From contig JAFZKP010000005.1 in the NCBI GenBank assembly GCA_017553625.1, positions 1 through 64,000 on the forward strand: DNA of 64,000 bases, in the 5' to 3' direction. The notes under the pieces were generated by a model. That model was not told the origin of the DNA. It searched no databases and was given only the letters and a program-made list of their open reading frames with translations. A program made the position numbers and the translations under genes. Each line of letters opens with the position of its first letter. The stretch's first letter is position 1. The stretch comes from Bacteroidales bacterium (lineage in GTDB: Bacteria > Bacteroidota > Bacteroidia > Bacteroidales > F082). Below, in pieces: positions 53,159 through 60,435 of the stretch.

Positions 53159-53181
53159 TTGTTGTGGACAATGTTTACATT

Positions 53182-55458
53182 TTAATCAACTACCACGTTT
53201 TCCGGCTTCACGCCTAATGCCACCACGACGTTTTTCAGCTGCTCGACATCGTCGAAGAGCATGATGTTGTAGTTTTCATCCTCCATCGCCACGAAGAAAT
53301 TGTCGGCGACAGGACCTGCACAGAGCTTCGTCCCGATGGCGTTCATGTCGTTTTTATTGTTCATTATCATCTGCTTACGCAAAGACGAGTTGTCGGTCCA
53401 GATGGTGAGACGGCCTTTCAGACCGAGCTTCTCGCCTATCTTGTAAAGGCTCTCCAGGCGCACCGGGTCGTAGATGTCTTCTTCCGTCAAGGCGAAAATC
53501 TTGCAATTCGAGTCGACGATATGCGCAGTGTTGTCGGGCTGTATCCTCGCCACGAAGCCGCTCTCCGAATGCAGCAGGTCGGCGCTTATCTTGGTGTATT
53601 TACGTTCCTCCTTACTCAACGCGAGTTCGTCGTTGACAACATCGACGAGTTTCCCGCCAAAGGCTTCAACGATATTGTTGATGTCGTCGACCTCCATGAA
53701 AAGCATCGGGTCCCAGATGTCGTCAGCCATGGTCAGTACGATGTCGCCTGCGATGACGCCTTTGTAGAACTTCTTAGCCACGACGTTCAACGGCATCTTC
53801 TTACGTGGCGCCTCGATGTCGATCCAAGCAGTGAGATGTTCGCTGACACCCGCTTTCTTGCCAATCTTGTCGAGTGCGTCGACTCTGACAGGCGCAAGAC
53901 GTTTCGCGCCCAGATAGCCTGCCACCTTGTCCCAGTCGTCCTTGATGAAGCAATATGCGACAGCCTTGCCGTCGGGCTTGATGATTGCGAGGTAGTGCTT
54001 GTCGGGAGCGCCGTTGCTGCGACGTTGTGCGCTAAACTGGCACCAATCGAAGAACGATTCCGGCAGGTTGTCAGGGCACACGCCGTCTTTCACCATGGTG
54101 GCGAGACCAGTAAATGCCGCCGCGTCCTCGCGCAATGTGCCTTTATAATACCAGCCCCACGCCTCCTGCGGGTCGCGCTCGATGCCGTATTCGCCATAAT
54201 AATAGATGTCGCCGAGCTTAGCGGCAGCCTCGCTGAAACCGAGTTCGTGGTCGTGTTCGAGAGCCTCGACAATCTTCTGCGCCGTCTCTTCCTGCGTCTC
54301 CTCATCCTGATCCTCATATTTCTCGCCGAGAAGCATGGCACGCAGCGTGAAGCAGCCTGGCACGTCGTCGTCGCAGTCCATGTCGATGACCGACTCATAC
54401 ATCTCGCGCGCCATCTCGTTGAGCCCCTCGAGATGCACGGCGTTTTTCTTATAATCAGCCTCTTTCAAATCAGCGAAAGAAGCCTGCTCGTAGCACTCAC
54501 CAGCCTTTGCCTTGTTGCCGAGTTTGTCGTACGCGTCGCCGAGGACGACATAGAAATATGGGTATTTGAAACCCTCGTCATCATCGGTAAGTATATCATT
54601 TTCAAGGAAATCAATAACTCTCTTAGGATCTTTTTTATAGCCGTAGCGACCATAAATCATATTCTCAAGCTTCATCTTTATAGCCATCGGGCTGCCTTCT
54701 TCCAAGCCCTTTTGAATAAGCTTGTCGTAAAGGTCATCGTCGTCGGAGTCATAATAGCCGAATGCAAGCATCTGAGCCAACGACGCATAGGCGTCAGCGT
54801 TGCCGTTTTCGACAGCAGCGTCGAAAAGCTCATGAGCCTTGTCGGTGGAGTCGTCTTCAGGCTTCACCACAAAATGATAGCGGCCGAGGACGTACTGTGC
54901 GTCGCCATTGCCGTCATCCGCCATCCGTTGAATCTCCTCAAGCTGATCTTCTGTGAAACGGAACAAACGGGTGTCGATATAGGAATCTTTCAAAATATCC
55001 TCGTCAAACTCTTCCTCGTCCTCATCATCTTCATCATCATCTTCATCCTCCTCTTCGTCTTCCTCATCAGATTCCTCATCGGAAAAATACTCGTCATAAA
55101 CGTCTTTTATCAGCTCGTCGACGATTTCCTCATCGTCGATGCCGTATTGCTCGGCGAGACCTGCAATGTAGACACGCTCATTCTCATCAATCTCGCCGTC
55201 AATCATCATCACGAGGACCATGTTTTTCAAAAACTGATATGCTTCATCCACCGAATCGGGTACGATGGTTTCAAGTTGGGTCTCGTCGACATTCTGCCAA
55301 ATCTCGATGCATTTGTCGAATTCCTCTTCGGTAAGCCCCAAATCCTGGGCTATATTCACGATTACATTTTTTTCGTCTTCCGAGATATTTCCGTCAATTC
55401 CCGCGATGGACATAAGGTTCACGATATGAGCCATCCTTGTGTTTTTCGATGATGCCAT
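53182..55458 (-). CDS. TerB-like/Sel1-repeat protein with duplicated C-terminal domain
   Basis: The 758-residue protein begins with two TerB-like helical modules (about residues 10-60 and 70-125, for example MIDGEIDENERVYIAGLAEQ). A very acidic Asp/Glu tract (about 130-155) follows, then Sel1/TPR-like repeats (about 180-480, for example DAQYVLGRYHF and AAKLGDIYYYGEYGIERDP). Two copies of a domain of about 120 residues end it (about 490-625 and 630-758). The copies share PVRVDALDKIGKK/PVRLESLYKIGEK and LTAWID/LTIWTD. No catalytic motif is seen, so a scaffold role is plausible. Function is unknown. It lies upstream of the mod promoter on the same strand. Confidence 0.75.
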   Translation of the reverse strand: MASSKNTRMAHIVNLMSIAGIDGNISEDEKNVIVNIAQDLGLTEEEFDKCIEIWQNVDETQLETIVPDSVDEAYQFLKNMVLVMMIDGEIDENERVYIAGLAEQYGIDDEEIVDELIKDVYDEYFSDEESDEEDEEEDEDDDEDDEDEEEFDEDILKDSYIDTRLFRFTEDQLEEIQRMADDGNGDAQYVLGRYHFVVKPEDDSTDKAHELFDAAVENGNADAYASLAQMLAFGYYDSDDDDLYDKLIQKGLEEGSPMAIKMKLENMIYGRYGYKKDPKRVIDFLENDILTDDDEGFKYPYFYVVLGDAYDKLGNKAKAGECYEQASFADLKEADYKKNAVHLEGLNEMAREMYESVIDMDCDDDVPGCFTLRAMLLGEKYEDQDEETQEETAQKIVEALEHDHELGFSEAAAKLGDIYYYGEYGIERDPQEAWGWYYKGTLREDAAAFTGLATMVKDGVCPDNLPESFFDWCQFSAQRRSNGAPDKHYLAIIKPDGKAVAYCFIKDDWDKVAGYLGAKRLAPVRVDALDKIGKKAGVSEHLTAWIDIEAPRKKMPLNVVAKKFYKGVIAGDIVLTMADDIWDPMLFMEVDDINNIVEAFGGKLVDVVNDELALSKEERKYTKISADLLHSESGFVARIQPDNTAHIVDSNCKIFALTEEDIYDPVRLESLYKIGEKLGLKGRLTIWTDNSSLRKQMIMNNKNDMNAIGTKLCAGPVADNFFVAMEDENYNIMLFDDVEQLKNVVVALGVKPENVVVD

Positions 55459-55504
55459 GGTTAATATTTTTTGATAATGAATTAAAAAGCTATTTCTATC
55501 GGCT

Positions 55505-55512
55505 CAAAATTA
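55505..55512 (-). promoter_or_regulatory. -7 box of the TerB/Sel1 protein gene
   Basis: TAATTTTG on the minus strand, 46 nt before the ATG at 55458. Confidence 0.4.
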
Positions 55513-55554
55513 CAAAAAATTTCAAACGGCCGAACAATTTCTGAACAAATTTCA

Positions 55555-55562
55555 TAATTTTG
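55555..55562 (+). promoter_or_regulatory. -7 box of the aquaporin gene
   Basis: TAATTTTG, 24 nt before the ATG at 55587. It overlaps the first codon of the longer alternative frame. Confidence 0.5.
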
Positions 55563-55586
55563 CGTCGTAATTTAAAAATTATAGTC

Positions 55587-56315
55587 ATGAAAACATGTAA
55601 CAAGTTTTTCGCCGAGTTGTTCGGCACATTCGTTTTGGTTTTCGGAGGATGCGGCACAGCACTCTTCGGACAGGTAGGTTTTCTCGGTGTAGCTATAGCT
55701 TTTGGTTTGACAGTTGTAGCTATGGCTTACGGCATCGGTCACATCTCTGGCGCTCATCTCAACCCTGCGGTAAGTTTCGGCGTGTGGGCTAACGGACGCA
55801 TGAGTTTCAAAGAGATGCTCGTTTACTGGGCAGCACAGATTATCGGCGGCATCATCGCTGGCGCTTTACTGCTTGTGATTTGGAAGTCGGCAGGTCTTGG
55901 CAACACTGGCGTTTTCGCAGCTAACGGCTATGGTCCTGAGTTCGCACAGGCTGCAGGTGATGGATACCTTAAGCTTAGCACAGGCGGTGCGTTCCTCACT
56001 GAGGCTTTGCTCACCTTCGTGTTCCTGATGGTTATCCTTGGCATCACCGACAGTCGTCATGAAAACGGCAAGTTCGGCGGCTTGGCCATCGGTCTCACCT
56101 TGACTCTCATCCACCTCATCAGCATCCCGTTGACGAACACTTCAGTCAACCCAGCACGTTCGCTTGGTGTGGCGTTGTTCTCAGACTGCGCGACATGGAG
56201 TGCATGCGGTCAGCTGTGGCTGTTCATCGTGGCGCCTCTCGTCGGAGCATGTTTAGCAGGTCTTGCATACAAATGCATCATGGGAGACTGCTGCTGCAAA
56301 AAATGCAAAGAATAA
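55587..56315 (+). CDS. aqpZ: aquaporin (MIP family, AqpZ-like)
   Basis: A six-helix water channel with both NPA half-helices: HLNPAVSF and [25 protein letters not shown] and the Arg after the second NPA fit a water-selective AqpZ rather than a glycerol facilitator. The 242 residues end in an unusual tail, [10 protein letters not shown], with four cysteines in six positions. The ATG at 55587 is preferred over a start nine codons earlier. A perfect palindrome follows. Confidence 0.93.
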   Translation: MKTCNKFFAELFGTFVLVFGGCGTALFGQVGFLGVAIAFGLTVVAMAYGIGHISGAHLNPAVSFGVWANGRMSFKEMLVYWAAQIIGGIIAGALLLVIWKSAGLGNTGVFAANGYGPEFAQAAGDGYLKLSTGGAFLTEALLTFVFLMVILGITDSRHENGKFGGLAIGLTLTLIHLISIPLTNTSVNPARSLGVALFSDCATWSACGQLWLFIVAPLVGACLAGLAYKCIMGDCCCKKCKE

Positions 56316-56340
56316 AAAATATTGAAATATTAATGGATGA

Positions 56341-56366
56341 TAGAGACGCAAAATTTTGCGTCTCTA
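56341..56366. terminator. 26-bp palindrome acting as bidirectional terminator
   Basis: TAGAGACGCAAAA and TTTTGCGTCTCTA pair perfectly and are followed on the plus strand by TCTTTTTA. The element lies between the convergent aquaporin and nuclease/phosphatase stops. Its core is identical to the palindrome inside mntP. Confidence 0.75.
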
Positions 56367-56371
56367 TCTTT

Positions 56372-57295
56372 TTACATTTTTATTCTAACGAAAACCGGAT
56401 AATGATCCGACGGGTTGCGGCGCGTTGTGTTGCTGAACCAGATTTCCTGTGGCGCGTCGTCGGCTTTTTCAGAAGTGTTGGATGTCTCGTTTTCGGTCCA
56501 GTAGCTGTTGGTGAGAACGCCGTAAGCCTCAACAGTCGTTGACGGCGACACGAAGACGTGGTCGATGCGGCTGGTGGTGAAATATTCTGTTTTGAAGGCG
56601 TTGAAGGTGCCGTTTTCGGCGAAGCGGATACGAGCAGCCTCGTAGGAGTCTTTCAAAAGACCTGAATCAGTGAAAATATTATAGATTTCGTTTGTCTGGT
56701 CGACGTTGAAGTCGCCAGTGAGGATAACGGGAGCGCCGTCTGCTATTTCGCGGATGCGGCTAACAACGAGTTTCGCCGCCTCACGACGCGCCACCACGCC
56801 CACGTGATCCATGTGGAGGTTGAAGAAATAAAACGTGGTGCGGTCTTTTTTCTTCTTGGCGTTGACCTGGAACTTGCCCCAGGTGCAGATGCGGATGCAG
56901 GCGGCGTCCCAGCCGAGGCCAGGTTTTTCTGGCGTTTCGCTGAGCCAGAAGTTGCCGCTGTCGAGAAGCGTCAGCTGATCTTTTTTATAGAAAATGGCTT
57001 CGTGTTCGCCTCCCCTTTCGCCATCGTCGCGACCGATGCCGATGTAGTCATAGCCGTCGAGACCTTTCAGCAGGTCCTGAAGTTGACCGTAGAGCACTTC
57101 CTGTGTGCCAAAAATCATTGGATTCATGAAGTTGACTTGGTCGCAAATCACATGGCAGCGCTTGGTCCAGACGTTGCCTTTGAGGCTGTCGCTTTTGTTT
57201 TTATACCTAATATTATACGAGCCGACGAGCATCTCCTGTGCTGCGGCAGAAAACGCTAAAATGGCGAAAAGAGCAATGAAAAGAAGCTTTTTCAT
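56372..57295 (-). CDS. secreted endonuclease/exonuclease/phosphatase family protein
   Basis: The EEP fold includes DNase I, sphingomyelinases and phosphatases with a metal-assisted His/Asp site. After a signal peptide (MKKLLFIALFAILAFSAAAQ), the motifs are VGSYNIRY, FGTQEVLYGQ, the HMDHVG strand, ILTGDFNVDQ, SRIDHVFVS and the final SDHYPVFVRI. The 307-residue length is normal. Substrate (nucleic acid, lipid or sugar phosphate) cannot be told. It is preceded by hairpin repeats and bcp on the same strand. Confidence 0.9.
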   Translation of the reverse strand: MKKLLFIALFAILAFSAAAQEMLVGSYNIRYKNKSDSLKGNVWTKRCHVICDQVNFMNPMIFGTQEVLYGQLQDLLKGLDGYDYIGIGRDDGERGGEHEAIFYKKDQLTLLDSGNFWLSETPEKPGLGWDAACIRICTWGKFQVNAKKKKDRTTFYFFNLHMDHVGVVARREAAKLVVSRIREIADGAPVILTGDFNVDQTNEIYNIFTDSGLLKDSYEAARIRFAENGTFNAFKTEYFTTSRIDHVFVSPSTTVEAYGVLTNSYWTENETSNTSEKADDAPQEIWFSNTTRRNPSDHYPVFVRIKM

Positions 57296-57308
57296 ATAAA
57301 TGTGTTGA

Positions 57309-57358
57309 AATGTGTTGCTACGCAAAATGTGTTACTTCGTAAATGTGTTGCTACGCAA
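57309..57358 (-). repeat. 17-bp tandem hairpin repeats between bcp and the EEP gene
   Basis: In the minus-strand sense the units read TTGC-GTA-GCAA-CACATT, then TAC-GAA-GTA-ACACATT (16 nt), then TTGC-GTA-GCAA-CACATT, flanked by partial AACACATT copies. Stem bases change in pairs relative to the array at 19518, while the GNA triloop and CACATT spacer stay constant. Confidence 0.85.
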
Positions 57359-57366
57359 AATGTGTT

Positions 57367-57810
57367 TTACAAAATTTGTGCTGTGTGATTCTTCGTGTCA
57401 ACTTTGCCAATTGCGTCGACGATGATGCCGTTTTCATCAATGACATAAGTCGTGCGGAGAGTTCCTTCGGTGGTTTTGCCGTACATTTTCTTCTCGCCCC
57501 ATGCTTCGTATGCTTTGAGGATTGTGAGGTCGGTGTCGGCGATGAGATGGAACGGCAGCTCATATTTCGCGATGAACTTCTGATGTGAGGCGGCGCTGTC
57601 GCGGCTCACTCCTAACACGTTGTAACCCAATGCGATGAAGCGATGATAGTTGTCGCGGAGATCGCAAGCCTCAGCGGTGCAGCCTGGGGTGCTGTCCTTC
57701 GGATAGAAATACAAAACAAGCTTCTTTCCAGCGAAATCTGAGAGTTTTACGACATTTCCGTTTTCATCTTTGCCCTCGAAGTGAGGGGCTTTTTGACCAA
57801 CTTGTAACAT
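57367..57810 (-). CDS. bcp: thioredoxin-dependent thiol peroxidase (Bcp/PrxQ)
   Basis: This peroxiredoxin reduces hydroperoxides through the peroxidatic Cys in YFYPKDSTPGCTAEACDLRD. The second Cys, five residues later (the usual PrxQ pair), can resolve it. GVSRDSAASHQKF and RTTYVIDENG are conserved. The 147-residue length is slightly short but ordinary. Its stop lies directly beside the hairpin-repeat array. Confidence 0.94.
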   Translation of the reverse strand: MLQVGQKAPHFEGKDENGNVVKLSDFAGKKLVLYFYPKDSTPGCTAEACDLRDNYHRFIALGYNVLGVSRDSAASHQKFIAKYELPFHLIADTDLTILKAYEAWGEKKMYGKTTEGTLRTTYVIDENGIIVDAIGKVDTKNHTAQIL

Positions 57811-57832
57811 GATATTATTGTTTATGTTTCTG

Positions 57833-57840
57833 CAAAAGTA
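57833..57840 (-). promoter_or_regulatory. -7 box of bcp
   Basis: TACTTTTG on the minus strand, 22 nt before the bcp ATG. Confidence 0.5.
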
Positions 57841-57856
57841 CTAAAAAATCTCAAAA

Positions 57857-58189
57857 CTAAAATATTGATTCTTTAATCTTTTCCACAATTCTGTCAAAAT
57901 ATGGCTGCTTCACCCGACTGATTTTCCTAATGACATCACGTTCGACATTGCCAACCAAAAGTTGACATTTTACATAGCTTTTCTTAACCATCGGGATGGT
58001 CAGCATCTCATCTTCAAGTTCAAAATTATATTGAGAATGATATGCTTTTGACGAAATCATACTCAAGTAAATAAAACCTTCATCCATTTGTAATTCATTA
58101 TTTGAAACAATGAGAGCTGGATGTGGTTTACTAGTACCGTCGGGAAATAAAAAGTTTATCTCGACGATGTCACGTTGTTCGTATTTCAT
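57857..58189 (-). CDS. MazF/PemK-family toxin
   Basis: The 110-residue product has the MazF pattern: QRDIVEINFLFPDG, PHPALIVSNNEL (conserved Pro-Ala-Leu-Ile-Val strand), YLSMISS and YVKCQLLV. These are positions that form the RNA-cleaving surface in MazF/PemK mRNA interferases. It starts 3 nt after a basic 63-residue ORF that is probably its antitoxin. Whether the toxin is active is untested. Confidence 0.8.
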   Translation of the reverse strand: MKYEQRDIVEINFLFPDGTSKPHPALIVSNNELQMDEGFIYLSMISSKAYHSQYNFELEDEMLTIPMVKKSYVKCQLLVGNVERDVIRKISRVKQPYFDRIVEKIKESIF

Positions 58190-58192
58190 AAA

Positions 58193-58384
58193 TCAAAGGT
58201 GTTTTGAAAAATTTCGGGCAGCATTTATTTTTGATGTATAGAGAAAAGCTTCTTTCTCTTCAACATCAGTCCTGTATTCCTCTGGAATAACTGGATATTC
58301 CACAGGAACTTGTTTTTTATTTTCTATTTTTACCCGATTTTTTTTCACCTTAAAAGGTCTTTTTTTAATAGTTAAAGATTTCAT
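58193..58384 (-). CDS. probable antitoxin paired with the MazF-like toxin
   Basis: The 63-residue product starts MKSLTIKKRPFKVKKNRVKI, very basic, and ends in an acidic to aromatic segment (EEYRTDVEEKEAFLYTSKI). No known antitoxin fold is recognised. The assignment rests on size, charge, being first in the unit and the 3-nt gap to the toxin. A TTG start three codons upstream is less likely than the ATG at 58384. Confidence 0.6.
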   Translation of the reverse strand: MKSLTIKKRPFKVKKNRVKIENKKQVPVEYPVIPEEYRTDVEEKEAFLYTSKINAARNFSKHL

Positions 58385-58404
58385 ATCTTTCAATTTTTAT
58401 ACAT

Positions 58405-59058
58405 CTACAAAGATACAAAACTTTTTAATATGCAACCATATTTTTTGAAAAAATTTTCAAAAATCTCCTTTATTTCCGTTTCCTCATCAATCATCTGGCG
58501 CAGTTTCTCTAATCTTGCGGTATTGGGCGATTCGGGAAACCAAAGCTTCAGGTATCCGTTGCGGCCGTATTTCTCGTGAAGGTGCTGCATCATGCGGTCG
58601 TATTGCTGCTCCTTGGAGAGCTCGGGATAGTGGTCGAGACCGTATTGGACGGTGCGGCGGACGATGGTTTCGGGGTCGATGAAACGGTCGGCTTCGGCAA
58701 CGATGCGGCCGTAGATGGTGCGAGGCTCGTGTTTCGCGGAAGCGCGATGGTCTTCGGCGGCATTCGCCATAGTCTGAATCTGCTCCTCTGTGAACCATTT
58801 CCGAAGGTTTTTGTCGGCTTTTACAATCTGCGCCGACACCTCATGATGGTGCTCACGACCTTCGCAAAGTCCGGTGTCGTGGTATGCTGCAATGACATAA
58901 ACCATATCCTTATCAACATCGAGATGCTCGGCAATTTCAAGGCTTTGCTGAATCACCATATTGACATGGTCACGCTGATGAGCCGCGTCGAAATGGTCGT
59001 AACGAGGGAGGATTTCGTTTTCGATATAAGAGATAATATCGGGATTGACGGTTACCAA
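58405..59058 (-). CDS. HD-domain phosphohydrolase-like protein
   Basis: The 217-residue product shows the HD metal site in order: DAAHQRDHVNMV (His), YVIAAYHDTGLCEG (HD), and EDHRASAK (His). These belong to the metal-dependent phosphohydrolase superfamily. Substrate is unknown. The gene overlaps the upstream membrane-protein gene by 7 nt. Its final codons contain the promoter box of the antitoxin/MazF-like pair. Confidence 0.85.
   Translation of the reverse strand: MVTVNPDIISYIENEILPRYDHFDAAHQRDHVNMVIQQSLEIAEHLDVDKDMVYVIAAYHDTGLCEGREHHHEVSAQIVKADKNLRKWFTEEQIQTMANAAEDHRASAKHEPRTIYGRIVAEADRFIDPETIVRRTVQYGLDHYPELSKEQQYDRMMQHLHEKYGRNGYLKLWFPESPNTARLEKLRQMIDEETEIKEIFENFFKKYGCILKSFVSL
58408..58415 (-). 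promoter_or_regulatory. -7 box of the antitoxin/MazF-like pair
   Basis: TATCTTTG on the minus strand, 23 nt before the antitoxin ATG and inside the last codons of the HD-domain gene. Confidence 0.45.
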
Positions 59059-59861
59059 GGCTGATGTTTTTTAAGGAATTTGTCGCGTTCTTCTGATGGA
59101 AAATCAATATAACCTATGGCACCACCATATTTATGAAAGATAACTTGGTCATTATATGGAATTCCACATTCCCCACACCTCAAAGCCTTATCTTTCTCTT
59201 CTTCTGTCATTGGCTTGTTTAATAATTCGTAACTAAGACGGTCAAAACCACGATATTTCCAAGACAAGTATATCTTATCATATTTATCAGAGTAACATAT
59301 TCCGATACAGCTGACATTCTTTAATTTTTTCTGAATATTGTCAACTTCCTCATCATTCAATCCGACAAGCAATAACAAAGAATTTGTATTTGAATTATAA
59401 TCCCATTCGATGTAATCTTCTCCTCCAACTGGTCGTACAACCAATTTTGAAATCTCATCATTTTCATTAAACATCAGATTTACATAGCAACCATCGTCAA
59501 TCGCATTCATAAAATAATTACAAAGATCTTCGATACCAGTTTTATTGTTCTCATAATGCTTTGCCATTCTCTCTGCAAAAACAGAGTGTGTTGTATGATA
59601 GAAAAAATAAGCTCCCAGAAAAAGTATATTAAAAGCACCACAAATAACAATCGCTTTATTCCATTTGTTTTTCATATTTCGGAATGCCAATATTATTAAA
59701 ACAATGGCAGCAACACCAGCTGTTAATGCTACCATAAACAAAACAAAAAACATAAGAAATGATTCTCTATCTATCCAACTTATTACAATGAACAATGTAA
59801 TAATGAAAAAAGGAAGCAGCATCCAGATACCGTGAAACAGATCTATTTTTTTATTTTCCAT
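59052..59861 (-). CDS. membrane protein of unknown function
   Basis: The 269-residue product has three hydrophobic helices in its first ~100 residues (IWMLLPFFIITLFIVISWI; MFFVLFMVALTAGVAAIVLI; AIVICGAFNILFLGAYFFY). A soluble C-terminal domain of about 170 residues follows, containing GEDYIEWDYNSNTN, SCIGICYSDKYDKIYLSWKY and CGECG. I do not recognise the family. It overlaps the HD-domain gene by 7 nt, so both are probably made together. Codon use looks AT-rich compared with the metabolic genes. Confidence 0.7.
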   Translation of the reverse strand: MENKKIDLFHGIWMLLPFFIITLFIVISWIDRESFLMFFVLFMVALTAGVAAIVLIILAFRNMKNKWNKAIVICGAFNILFLGAYFFYHTTHSVFAERMAKHYENNKTGIEDLCNYFMNAIDDGCYVNLMFNENDEISKLVVRPVGGEDYIEWDYNSNTNSLLLLVGLNDEEVDNIQKKLKNVSCIGICYSDKYDKIYLSWKYRGFDRLSYELLNKPMTEEEKDKALRCGECGIPYNDQVIFHKYGGAIGYIDFPSEERDKFLKKHQPW

Positions 59862-59889
59862 AATACTTTGAATTTTAATTTGGTAACGA

Positions 59890-59897
59890 CAAAATTA
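59890..59897 (-). promoter_or_regulatory. -7 box of the membrane protein/HD unit
   Basis: TAATTTTG on the minus strand, 28 nt before the ATG at 59861. Confidence 0.4.
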
Positions 59898-59942
59898 CAT
59901 AATTATTTTTCAAGATTTCGATTCTTTCTCAAAAATTTTATG

Positions 59943-59950
59943 TATTTTTG
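59943..59950 (+). promoter_or_regulatory. -7 box of the antitoxin/RelE/SDR unit
   Basis: TATTTTTG, 26 nt before the ATG at 59977. Confidence 0.45.
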
Positions 59951-59976
59951 CAGTGACAATAATCAACCACATAACA

Positions 59977-60138
59977 ATGAAAAATTTACGTACAATGAAT
60001 GGAGTTACAATGACAAAAAAGCCCATAAAAACAAGGGCAAAAGCAACAAAATCAGAGATACCGGAAGGGTATATTTCATCGGAAGAATTTTTTAAAATTT
60101 TTAAAGAAAAGTTGATAGCAGCGTATGAAAATCAATAA
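59977..60138 (+). CDS. probable antitoxin of the RelE/ParE-like toxin
   Basis: The 53-residue product has a basic N-terminus (KKPIKTRAKATK) and an amphipathic C-terminal helix (SSEEFFKIFKEKLIAAYENQ), the usual layout of a short toxin-wrapping antitoxin. It overlaps the toxin gene by 14 nt. Internal ATGs at 59995 and 60010 are possible starts. No DNA-binding fold is recognised. Confidence 0.6.
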   Translation: MKNLRTMNGVTMTKKPIKTRAKATKSEIPEGYISSEEFFKIFKEKLIAAYENQ

Positions 60139-60433
60139 AGTCGTTTACAGCAAAGCTGCTGTTGATGACTTAGAGGAAATCGTTGCTTATATAACAAGTA
60201 TTTACCGTTTAGAAGCTGGTTTAAAATACAAAGAAAGAATCCAAAAGGACTTGGAGGCTTTGGCATATAGTACTAACGCTTTCACTTTAAGTCGTTACGA
60301 GATGATTCAACGCATTCATCCTGAAGAAAAATCTTTATCAATCATGAATCATCGTTGGACAGTGATATTTCACATTGACGGAGATCTTGTATTAGTTGAC
60401 AGATTATTACCGTCGAAAATGATAATAGAATAG
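60125..60433 (+). CDS. RelE/ParE-family toxin
   Basis: The 102-residue product shows the RelE/ParE pattern: VVYSKAAVDDLEEIVAYITS at the start, AGLKYKERIQKDLEAL, and the C-terminal strand pair HRWTVIFHIDGDLVLVDRLLP. Whether it acts on mRNA or gyrase cannot be told. The SDR gene starts 2 nt after its stop. Confidence 0.85.
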   Translation: MKINKVVYSKAAVDDLEEIVAYITSIYRLEAGLKYKERIQKDLEALAYSTNAFTLSRYEMIQRIHPEEKSLSIMNHRWTVIFHIDGDLVLVDRLLPSKMIIE

Positions 60434-60435
60434 TT

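Noticed and set aside
53521-55452. 643-codon open frame on the plus strand
   Set aside because: It lies antisense over the TerB/Sel1 gene, is a reverse reading of Asp/Glu-rich codons, and has no start context or known domain.
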